DNA from: Mastigias papua
Taxonomy: Eukaryota > Cnidaria > Scyphozoa > Rhizostomeae > Mastigiidae
Reading direction: 5' to 3'
NCBI GenBank assembly: GCA_964019165.1
Contig: OZ025270.1
Coordinates: 15,603,159-15,667,158, forward strand
DNA length: 64,000 bases
Below, in pieces: positions 53,901 through 63,260 of this stretch (position 1 is the stretch's first letter; every line of letters begins with the position of its first letter). Both the position numbers and the translations under genes were made by a program. The notes beneath the pieces are model-generated. The model did no database searches. It was given only the letters and a program-made list of their open reading frames with translations, and had not been told where the DNA came from.

Positions 53901-55734
53901 GCCTTGGAAAGTCAATATCAATATGGCTCCTTGATGAATAACTATATATCTCCGATCTAGTGACATACCTTCCTCTGAGGCTGTCCGGACAGAGACCGTT
54001 CAATATTTTGTACATCATTATTGCCCTGTCATATCTTATTAAGTTTGAAACTGAGGACCTATTGCATTTCCAACCATCCCGATATTTGGCACCTTCAATT
54101 AATTCTAAGCCTCTATCTTGAAGGCGCTGCAGGTGTTCAAGCTTAGTTGCAGACTGATTTCCCCATAATTCGTTACCATATCTTAAATGACTCTCATAAA
54201 GTGCCCTATACACCTGGTCCAACTTCGACTATGGGAGCATATTTCTAAGTTTTCTCATTGAAGATAGACCGATTTTGAGTTTGCTCTTAAGCTTCTTGTC
54301 CTGCCTGTTCCAATTCAGGTTTTCATCGACATTGAATCCTAAGTATTTTACTTCATGGGCTCGTTGAATATTTCCTCCGTTTATTACGACATTTATATCC
54401 CCCCGAATGTGGTTTATTTGTTGTTTATGACCAATGATCATGTATTCGGTTTTATCGGTATTTGGATTACGCTTGCTTTGTGGTAACCACTCCGCAATGG
54501 TCATGCACTCAGTTTTTAGGTCGTTGCAGAACATGTCGATATTACCTGTAGAACATGTTATGCTAGTGCTGTCTGCATACATGTTTGTTGAGCTCGAAGT
54601 CGTTAACGTATAAGATGAAAAGTAGGGGCCCAAGGCACGATCCCTGTGGAATACCGGACTGAACCTTGTTTTGTTGTGAACGAGAGCCATTGATTTGACA
54701 GTATTGCATCCTATCAGTTAGGTATGTTGCAAACCATTGATGGGAAATTCCTCGTATCCGATAGTTATATAATTTAGCGAGCAGAATTTTGTGATCCACA
54801 GTGTCGAATGCCTTTTTTAGATACGTTAGGTAAGCTAGTGGTCTCCTTTGAAACTGAATCGGAGTGGGACTCGAACTGCGTATACCCTGCTTGTTAATCA
54901 GAGGGACTCACCACTACACTAACGCCGCACATGTTGAGACAGAAGTGTTTTGTTTTACAGATTGCATGCTGGTTCTTCACAGACAGTCTTGAATCTATCA
55001 AAGATCCTGTGAATAAGAAGAGAATCCTTGAAGAGCAAAGGGAACATAAGGATATAATTTTTACACCTATTGGAAATGGTGTAAAGTTTGGTGAACGTTT
55101 CTTGCATTTGCTCATGTGGGGCAAAGCCAATTATGATTTCAAGTACATAATTAGGACTGACGATGATATTATGATTTGTATCGATCATCTGATGTGGGAT
55201 TTGCCAAATTTCCCATCTAATAGCGTCCACTACGGATGGATGCACTGCCAGATGGTTAATGTTGTTTACATAGATGAAGGATTTTCCATGTATTCGAATG
55301 ACCTAGTGGAAAGGTATTTGTCGCAAAAGGGTGACAAAATCATGTGCCATCCCTTTGGAGACCAGCAGGTAGCTGTGTGGGAGCATTCGCTGGGGTTAAA
55401 AGGGCCTGACGTGTACAGACCGGACAATAACAGAATACACCATCATCCGCCAGCCTCGTATGATAAAAGAATGAAAACTGCTCTGAATATATGCGATACT
55501 TTCATTGGGATCCATGGTGTTTACAAAGATGATGCACTGGAATTTTGGAAGAAACGAGGCACAGGCAACTTCAATAAATACCCTGCTAATAAACCAAACG
55601 ACTTTTGTCCTCATTATCCTAATGTGAATATTAATATCTTTGGAGGCATGTATCACCACGACCCGAAATTATGCTCATCAAATCCTCGGTGGGCACTAGA
55701 GCATCACAGCAAATACGCTGGACGTGAAAAATGA
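50963..55734 (+). CDS. GT31-family glycosyltransferase (beta-1,3-galactosyl/GlcNAc-transferase-like), two exons, 427 aa
   Basis: Exon 1 is 50963-51472 (170 codons) and exon 2 is 54961-55734 (257 codons plus stop). The GT-AG intron is in phase 0 (donor agg|gtaagc, acceptor ttttacag|att). Layout: a 3-residue cytosolic tail, a signal anchor at about 4-27 (RTLLLLYSALVGAMILQLVM), a Ser/Thr-rich stem with an NYS glycosylation site, then the catalytic domain. GT31 motifs: RRDNIRKTWLDTC (usual RRxxIRxTW), WFFTDS, FKYIIRTDDDIMI with the metal-binding DDD, and YGWMHC. The usual EDVYVG block is diverged (HPFGDQQVAVWEHSLG). Known: GT31 enzymes are Golgi type II proteins adding beta-1,3-linked Gal, GlcNAc or GalNAc. 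The acceptor and donor cannot be told from the sequence. The intron carries several retroelement remnants. Whether non-coding 5' exons exist is unknown. Confidence 0.85.
52340..52770 (+). pseudogene. Non-LTR retrotransposon fragment in GT31 intron
   Basis: NVEDIVHLICVCPKMSAGHY matches the H..L..CPK.SAR.Y zinc-finger-like block downstream of RT in the same non-LTR family as 21865-22210. The following bases, in shifted frames, encode LRHDVVAKYL, KKNRPDYTYHKSRE, KYWWKPP-like and KVAHSKA segments in the expected order. Several frameshifts and stops are present. It is a decayed fragment in sense to the gene. Confidence 0.6.
53168..53275. repeat. CGTGCTATAG hairpin family, copy E
   Basis: The left end is cactgcaacacgaaaagctt. 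The right end is aagcttttcgtgctgtagtg, followed by the outer segment taccaacagacttttcac, the inverse of gtgaaaaaagtctgttggta in copy B. It lies in the GT31 intron. The middle is unlike copies A and B, so this may be a different internal deletion of the family. Confidence 0.6.
53818..54840 (-). pseudogene. CR1/jockey-like LINE reverse-transcriptase remnant in GT31 intron
   Basis: Read on the minus strand from about 54835: KKAFDTVDHKILLAKL, then GISHQWFATYLTDR, VQSGIPQGSCLGPLLFILYV (RT palm). A frameshift near 54590-54620 leads to MYADSTSI, the YADD box with the second Asp changed to Ser. After that come VKYLGFNVDENLNW and a TAG stop at 54229-54231, then the C-terminal part VYRALYESHLRYGNELWG to about 53830. 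One frameshift, one stop and a changed catalytic box make it inactive. It is 5'-truncated and antisense to the host gene. Confidence 0.85.
54857..54932 (-). repeat. tRNA-like sequence (tRNA-Val-AAC-like pseudogene or SINE head)
   Basis: On the minus strand, gttagtgtagtggtgagt is a good A box, gattaacaag is an anticodon-loop-like stretch (AAC) and gcagttcgagtcccactc a good B box. The total is tRNA-sized. Stem pairing is imperfect and no CCA or terminator is evident, so a functional tRNA is unlikely. It ends 28 bp before exon 2 of the GT31 gene and is followed on the minus strand directly by the LINE remnant. Confidence 0.55.
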
Positions 55735-55888
55735 ATTTTTGTATCTAGATTCGAAAGTACACATAATATATTAGCTGAAATATAGAGTACTCAATTGTTA
55801 AGTTACTGTGCAGTATATTATGATAGATTGTGCATGCGAAGGAGGTATGGCAAGTATAGGCTTGCGAATAGATACGGGTTAATATTTA
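55735..55888 (+). other. GT31 3' flank before the fold-back element
   Basis: These 154 bp after the stop codon contain no AATAAA or ATTAAA. The first AATAAA words on + are inside the inserted element at 56056-56061, 56215-56220 and 56271-56276, so the transcript's 3' end may lie in it. Confidence 0.5.
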
Positions 55889-55897
55889 ATACAGTCA

Positions 55898-57049
55898 AGC
55901 ATAGTGGACAAATCTTGATTGGCTGTTAGCGCGATCCCCAATTGGGGAATCTTCTGCCTTATTGACCAATCAGAAGGCCAGAATCTCCAATTTTACTACA
56001 CCTCCTTCAAAAAACCCGGTGTAAAATCTGCTAAGACTTATCCGAAATTTTTTTTAATAAATATCATCACAAGATATTTCTCCAAAAATCTACCGCGAAC
56101 TTTTTCGAGATCGCTCCCCGTTCAAGAAATATCACGCTTTGATCACGAAGCAACGTTTACGTACCTTCCAGTCGATATTTATTGATATGTTAATCCATAC
56201 AATTCGTCTTCATGAATAAAATGTAAGTTAGATAGTATCGATCTAATGTGTATTCGTCCTCTCAACTCTAAATAAAGTCGGTAAATGGCGACAGCAGGTG
56301 AATTTTGATTGAAAAGTCGCGGGGACATGTCACGTGGAAAATGGCAGGAAACCTTTCATGCTTCCATTCATGCTTTACTACTGTACACGCTATTTATTCC
56401 GTAAAACATAGAAATTGTCAAAAATATCTTCAAATCACTTACATAACAGATGGTATCGTATCCTATAATCTTACATCATACATATCTTTGAGATAAATAT
56501 AGTGTGTACTGTCTTAATCATCATTGTAAAAAGACGTCCTCAACATTGCCACTTGACTTTTGCAGGCTGATATTGGGAGTCTTTGCTAGTGTAAAAAGAC
56601 ACCACACTCGCATTCTAGGTTCCTATGCTTATGCTAAGCAACATAAAATGCTATTTTCTACCAGACGTTGGCAAGGAAAGTCTCGATGATTTATGTAGGC
56701 TACTTTCATTCATGCTTTACAAACTCACTGTCTGCCTCCACTACATTGATAGGAATGGCATTTGATAAATGCTAATAATAATATATAACTGTTAAGATCA
56801 TTTTCATAATAATCAATCCCATCATAAAGAATTAATACTTACTTATAAAGCTCAACTCATATTTTCAATAATAGCTACAAAAGGAACCCAAACCTCTGAA
56901 TTAAATTCAGGGATAAAAGGGGGACTCTCCATTTCCTATAAGTTCCCAAGAAATTATATCTGGCTTGGAAGACTGATTTGAAGAACTTTAAAATTTGCTA
57001 AGTTGCCAGGTAAGTGCAAAACGATAAGGTAGAACCTAGATAGCCTACA
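55898..57049 (+). repeat. Left arm of the fold-back element (1152 bp)
   Basis: Inverted complement of 58066-59217. Every matched point is symmetric about 57557.5, so there is no net indel, and no base difference was found in the stretches compared by eye. It starts agcatagtggacaaatcttg, with gattggctg/gaccaatcag words just inside. The frames 55919-56185, 56305-56496 and 56504-56689 are mirrored exactly in the other arm but have no recognised motif. Confidence 0.95.
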
Positions 57050-58065
57050 TTGCCTGCACTAGAATCAATGGAAAACCAGTAGCAAACATGGCATCTTCAT
57101 AAAGGCCAACGTAAATGGCTAACATTTCCTTTCTAAGGTTAGTAAACACCAGTGAAGATTTCATCTCAAGGGCATAACAAGCATCACACACAATTTGCTA
57201 GAGAAATAGAGCAGATGCAATCAAAGTATTTCCATTATGGTGTATAAAGGAAATGGAACTGGTTTGCACTTACTTGCTACTTCAATGTAGTGATGATTTC
57301 TAAAATTTTTAACTAGGGGATTTCGTCATTAAGGGGCATGGATGTTCTACAGCCATGCCCATTTCTCAGAGAAAATACTCTGATAGTTTAACTTAACGAA
57401 ACTATACTGTGAAATCTGCAATTTTACAGCCTTGAAGAAAACACTTACAGGTACCCACACTACCTTCAATACGTTTTCAGAATCAATGCATTGAATCATA
57501 AGGGTTAACGAAAACAGGACTTATCACAAGTAATAGCACTACACAGAGGTGATCCTAGAACCACGAAAGACAACAAGTGACATGCACTGCACATCAAGAT
57601 CTTCAAAAACAACACGTTCTGACCTTGTAAAGGCCAATGGGGGCATTTGAAAATCATGATCAATGCGAGCTATCTTCAAACTTAGGGGGTGCACCATTAT
57701 TTCTAGCAAAAGTATCTCTACCCTTGTTTCAGAGTAAGTAGGCAACTTCTATAAGTATCATCTCATGAAATATAAAGAGATTTTGGAAATTCTTAAAATG
57801 GCTACGTAGATTTTGATGAACGCTCAAGATGGCAATGACATAAAATCTACCTTGGCATAAATCACTGGACTTCCACTAATTCTTCCACACCCCCTCCACA
57901 TCTCCTAACTGAAAGAGCAATATTGTTATCGAAGAGGAATTTTATGCTTATTACAAAGAGAAGCCTACGGCAAAGAAATTACTAGGTGGGGGGAATGGTA
58001 AGTAGAGGAGGAGAAATCAGTGGCAAAATTTTGAACAGAACGCCCAAATATATCTAGAAGATAAT
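57050..58065. other. Unique spacer of the fold-back element
   Basis: 1016 bp lie between the arms. The longest frame is 57539-57745 on minus (68 codons). It has no transposase or other motif. No further internal repeats are noticed. Confidence 0.7.
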
Positions 58066-59217
58066 TGTAGGCTATCTAGGTTCTACCTTATCGTTTTGCA
58101 CTTACCTGGCAACTTAGCAAATTTTAAAGTTCTTCAAATCAGTCTTCCAAGCCAGATATAATTTCTTGGGAACTTATAGGAAATGGAGAGTCCCCCTTTT
58201 ATCCCTGAATTTAATTCAGAGGTTTGGGTTCCTTTTGTAGCTATTATTGAAAATATGAGTTGAGCTTTATAAGTAAGTATTAATTCTTTATGATGGGATT
58301 GATTATTATGAAAATGATCTTAACAGTTATATATTATTATTAGCATTTATCAAATGCCATTCCTATCAATGTAGTGGAGGCAGACAGTGAGTTTGTAAAG
58401 CATGAATGAAAGTAGCCTACATAAATCATCGAGACTTTCCTTGCCAACGTCTGGTAGAAAATAGCATTTTATGTTGCTTAGCATAAGCATAGGAACCTAG
58501 AATGCGAGTGTGGTGTCTTTTTACACTAGCAAAGACTCCCAATATCAGCCTGCAAAAGTCAAGTGGCAATGTTGAGGACGTCTTTTTACAATGATGATTA
58601 AGACAGTACACACTATATTTATCTCAAAGATATGTATGATGTAAGATTATAGGATACGATACCATCTGTTATGTAAGTGATTTGAAGATATTTTTGACAA
58701 TTTCTATGTTTTACGGAATAAATAGCGTGTACAGTAGTAAAGCATGAATGGAAGCATGAAAGGTTTCCTGCCATTTTCCACGTGACATGTCCCCGCGACT
58801 TTTCAATCAAAATTCACCTGCTGTCGCCATTTACCGACTTTATTTAGAGTTGAGAGGACGAATACACATTAGATCGATACTATCTAACTTACATTTTATT
58901 CATGAAGACGAATTGTATGGATTAACATATCAATAAATATCGACTGGAAGGTACGTAAACGTTGCTTCGTGATCAAAGCGTGATATTTCTTGAACGGGGA
59001 GCGATCTCGAAAAAGTTCGCGGTAGATTTTTGGAGAAATATCTTGTGATGATATTTATTAAAAAAAATTTCGGATAAGTCTTAGCAGATTTTACACCGGG
59101 TTTTTTGAAGGAGGTGTAGTAAAATTGGAGATTCTGGCCTTCTGATTGGTCAATAAGGCAGAAGATTCCCCAATTGGGGATCGCGCTAACAGCCAATCAA
59201 GATTTGTCCACTATGCT
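58066..59217 (-). repeat. Right arm of the fold-back element (1152 bp)
   Basis: Mirror of 55898-57049. It ends ccactatgct, followed by the direct repeat atacagtca at 59218-59226. Confidence 0.95.
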
Positions 59218-59952
59218 ATACAGTCATTAATATAGGAGAATACCTTCACATATTCAAAATGATCAAGACCGCCACAGCCCCCCCCCCCCCCCTAGAAAAA
59301 GTCCTGTCTGCAAATCACATTTGCCATTTATGTCGGCAAAATTTTATATTTCATAGTAGATTAGGAAACCACGAAAAATAATTAGTTGCTGCTGTTAGGC
59401 AGATGGCTCATTAATTTATGTTTATATATTCAGACAATTTACCAACAGGTTGAACACATGATAATCAAATATTTAAACAGATATTCTTCAATCGTAGGAG
59501 CCACGCCCATTTTGTAAGCAAACTGTAGATCCTACTCCTCTCAAAAGTATTCTAGGTGCGACCCTGGGAATGATTGCTCACAACTATCCACAAGCTATTA
59601 CCTTCAAGCGCATTACTTAATACATTTGTTGGAAGTTACAATGCCCTTCTTCGCAGATTCAAGAGATCAGGCTAAATGGAGAAGTTGAACTCAGACAGAA
59701 ATGACACCATTGAACTCTGAAATCATCCTATGGTATTCTCGTCTACTCTCAATAAATTGCTCTTCTCGTAGAGAGAATAATTCTGACTTAAAACTGTACA
59801 TGCAAATTGCAATATTTCTTTAATATATATGCAATTCTGAATTTAATATTGGGTAGTCGTAAATGAAAAGGTAAACAGTTTTATCACTTTATGAATTATG
59901 AAATTAGATGCCTAACAGAACTATTATCATAACTGAACCAGTATTGTAGCAA

Positions 59953-60100
<148 letters not shown>

Positions 60101-60163
60101 CAGTAGCTAGCGAGTAACCAGGATTTCTCCTTTTTCGGTGCAAACAGAAAGGTTGATATAATG

Positions 60164-60211
60164 CTCAGAAAAACCAGGAGAAAATTAAAATTTTATCCTG
60201 GTTTTTCTGAG
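60164..60211. repeat. Perfect 16-bp inverted repeat (hairpin)
   Basis: ctcagaaaaaccagga and tcctggtttttctgag are separated by 16 AT-rich bases. A related word, accaggatttctcc, lies at 60118-60131. It could be a small palindromic repeat; no function is assigned. Confidence 0.8.
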
Positions 60212-60636
60212 AATTATGTATGTATATGTATATGGATTTTTTTACCTCAGAATATTTCTTTTTTTTATTTGTGGTATCATAACTCTTCTTTCTGTCTTTC
60301 AATTCATCTGATGCAAAGTGCTTTCCTTTGCAGATATCTCAATTGTATGTCGGGAAAATGAGCAACTCTAAATTGTCTTTAGGATCATCACTGGAGCAGC
60401 TGTATGTTAGTTGCAACCTGCATCGTCCTTTAACTTCTGTTACCCACACACTATTCCCAAATTGTAGATAGTTTGATGTACTTATGGGTAGTGATATTCT
60501 TGGATTGTAACTTAAAGTGTCCCAGCTCTCGTTAAATTTCAATTTATACCAATCTTACTACGTAGCTTCACATCGCTTTAATCTTAGTAAGTCCTCTTGA
60601 AAGGGACCATTCCGAAATTTTGTCTGACATTTAAAC

Positions 60637-60690
60637 GGGAGGGAGGGAGGGAGGGAGGGAGGGAGGGATGGAGGGATGGAGGGAGGGATA
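60637..60690. repeat. (GGGA)n microsatellite
   Basis: About 13 ggga units with two t interruptions. Confidence 0.95.
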
Positions 60691-62469
60691 CATAGATTGT
60701 GGCAGCTTTTTTGGAGGAGAGGGTTGTTGGCTAATCGTGCCTGCATGTGTAGCAATTCCATTTTTAGGTACCTTATATTCCACTCCACTCATTCATTCAT
60801 TGCGTGTTTTTCTACAGTTCATTGCCATCATTTCCTCTCATCTAACATCACACTAACATTTCATTGCGTCATAACACCTTGCTCTTTGTTCAAGTCTAAT
60901 TTTACATTAGTTTTTCTTCAACACATTGCAAAACTTTACCTAGCCCTTCCTTTCCAACAGAGATTTTATTTACTTCATCTTTATACGTAATTCCGGAGAG
61001 CAAATGTATATACCAAATCATAATTTGTAAATAGTCAGTTGATTTCTACCGTGGTGAAGACTACACATACAAATACGACTTACTGTCTACCAGCCTGCAA
61101 CGTGCATTTGTATAAAGTAAAGAGAAGTACAGTGGTGAGATCATTCTTTTAATTATAACAAGAACTTTAAGTTTCAGTTCTAAAAATTGAAAACACTACA
61201 ATCAAGAATTGCTAAACATGCTCAAAAGGACTTTTGAGCATTCTTTTTTTGTCATTGCCTTATAAAATGGCATTCTTTTTTCTGCTTATTGCATAAAATG
61301 AAACCAAAAGAGCTCTTTAGATGCGTTTTTGTTATATATGGTACAATTTAAGTGGTTTTCAGGCGAATGGTCTTCGCAAGAAGTGTACATATATCTCAGT
61401 TACGCCACTATCAAAGGTCTATTGAAATGTTGCCGTTATTTTGGAAAAGGTCTTTAGGCACGGATTTCAATTGTATTTTTCCTTCCAAACACTAATCTGA
61501 TACTCCATAGTCGTCGTAGCAGATGATTGTATGGAAAGATATCGAATACGATACCATGCGATACGATTCGATATGATATTATCTGATATTATATTATGCG
61601 ATACGTACGAGTCTTTCAAAGATATATTAAACGTAGGGACGGGAGAATTCTCAAGAGTTGATAAGGCAAGTTTTTGAAAAAACTTCAGATACCGTCAACC
61701 CCGGAGCCCTTTGGGTTTTTGATCTTTCCAATTGCTCCTCCAATATAATGCAGCCTATAGGCTTAATTCCAAGGAGTTCAGTTAGTACTCACCTGGCAAC
61801 AGAGGGTTGGGGATATCCCCAATCTCACCTGCTAGAGTTTTCCCAGCCGAACAAAAATATGGTTCATAGTATCGTAAATTTCCTTATATTACTTATATCT
61901 GTTCAATCCTGTTTCAAGAGGTCAGTATCAGTAGATTTGGATTGTTTATTCATCAATTGCTTTAGGGCTTTCCGTGTACCCTTCATATTACCTTCTTTGA
62001 ACTTTTTGCCATGCAGTGTCACCTTTTTAAGTTAATATTTAGCCTATTGACTTTGTTCCTTATATTCTTGTAAAGAAAAGAAAAGCCACAGGAGAGGAGA
62101 GCCTGATTTGATAGCTGCTTTCTTGAACTTATCCCTACTCCTAGATTGACTAACAATCTGATCCTAACACATGCTAGAGAGATCATACAGGAATGTCTCT
62201 TGACTGAACCTTTTCACTGAGCGAGTTTTGATAACTTTATGGTCTTTCCTTGAGCTCCACAGTATTTTCGCACACACTATGCCAAGCGATGATTGCAAAT
62301 TTAAATCTCAACAATACCTGATTGTATAATATTGCTAGCTGCTGTTGCAGCGATATGATCTATAATGGTAGAGCTATTGAGAGTCACCCTAGTTGGGCCC
62401 AGTGTGAGTGACATTATATGTGTACTTACATCAGATAACGTCTTATTAGCGTAAAGACTATCTTTGCTG

Positions 62470-62650
62470 AGCATAGTCGCCAGATGTTTAAGTGCTCTGT
62501 CAGGTCTATTTTCTCCCAATTTAATTTACCAATCATCATGCAGGATTCTGATCACACATGCTAAGACTAGGCCCATTTTGCATGATGATTGGTCAATTAG
62601 GTTGGGAGAAAATAGATCTGATCAGACTCTAAACATTTGACGGTTATGCT
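62470..62650. mobile_element. AGCATAG-terminus MITE 2 (181 bp) with 9-bp flanking repeat
   Basis: The left end is agcatagtcgccagatgttt and the right end is aaacatttgacggttatgct, imperfect inverted complements. Inside, ctcccaatttaatttaccaa pairs with ttggtcaattaggttgggag. The flanks are tctttgctg (62461-62469) and tcttagctg (62651-62659), 8 of 9 identical. It belongs with 35756-35967 and the fold-back element by terminus and target-site size. Confidence 0.72.
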
Positions 62651-62689
62651 TCTTAGCTGCGGATTGGTAGTGATGCAACTTTACATCCA

Positions 62690-63260
62690 TATTCATTTTT
62701 TTCCAATTTCTTTTTCAATATCAAGAAATCTTTCGACATACGCATCTAAATCTATTCCAACGTCAGTAGCGTCGTTGGTGCCAATATGTAGAACGACCGT
62801 GATGTACTCCTTCTTCAACAGAGGCTTTAGGTAGTAATACATGCCTTCTGTAATCGCCCCAAAGAAAGCTCTTAATTTCACATCGAATTTCATTTGATCA
62901 AGTTATTGATATATAGTTATACTATTTAAAATGTTATCACCCATCATAAGCGCTGTCCCATGTTTCCAAGTGAGAGCTGATGCTGTCTTATCTTTCTCTG
63001 CTGACTTATCTGCGCTAGTTTTAAGTTCTAGCCATGCTTACTGTATTCCTGGTCATTAATTTGAGATTTGAAACTAGACTTTTTACGTGGTGATTTCACA
63101 TTGTTGACTTTTTCAGTAGCTACTTGGGCTTGTTTGTTTCTTTGTTTTCGTTTTCCACTCCTTCCTTGGTTAGCTTTGTGTTGCAATCTCTTCAGGGAAT
63201 GTGTTTCACTAGATGATACTCCTCGTAGTTTTCTCGTTTGCCTTTCTCATAAGCTTCCAT
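62690..63260 (-). pseudogene. LINE ORF1 SGNH/esterase-like remnant
   Basis: The minus frame 62893-62693 encodes KLRAFFGAITEGMYYYLKPL, then YITVVLHIGTNDATD. This is the HIGTND block (SGNH block with the oxyanion-hole Asn) of esterase-like domains in ORF1 of CR1-type LINEs and related elements. Upstream in other frames is GTALMMGDNILNSI, where the catalytic Ser of the GDS box is Asn. Before that is a Lys/Gln-rich segment. At least one stop/frameshift lies between them. It is a dead fragment. Confidence 0.6.

Larger units (their letters stand above)
55898..59217. mobile_element. 3.32-kb fold-back DNA transposon with long TIRs and 9-bp target duplication
   Basis: Two 1152-bp inverted arms flank a 1016-bp unique spacer. 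The 9-bp word atacagtca flanks it exactly on both sides (55889-55897 and 59218-59226), which shows transposition rather than simple inverted duplication. Neither spacer nor arms encode a recognisable transposase, so it is non-autonomous. Known: 9-bp duplications with long TIRs are typical of Mutator-like elements, and Drosophila Foldback elements also make 9-bp duplications. The superfamily is inferred. The near identity of the arms suggests youth or gene conversion between them. It sits 163 bp after the GT31 stop codon. Confidence 0.9.

Noticed and set aside
54857..54932. Functional tRNA gene
   Set aside because: Imperfect stems, no clear terminator, and its position joined to a dead LINE favour a pseudogene or SINE head.
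55919..59196. Paired identical frames (MAVSAIPNWG and others) as duplicated genes
   Set aside because: They lie in the fold-back arms, are short, have no motifs and are identical only because the arms are.
55889..59226. The palindrome as a sequencing or assembly artefact
   Set aside because: A hairpin-read artefact would not give a unique 1-kb spacer or exact 9-bp host duplications on both sides. Raw reads would settle it.
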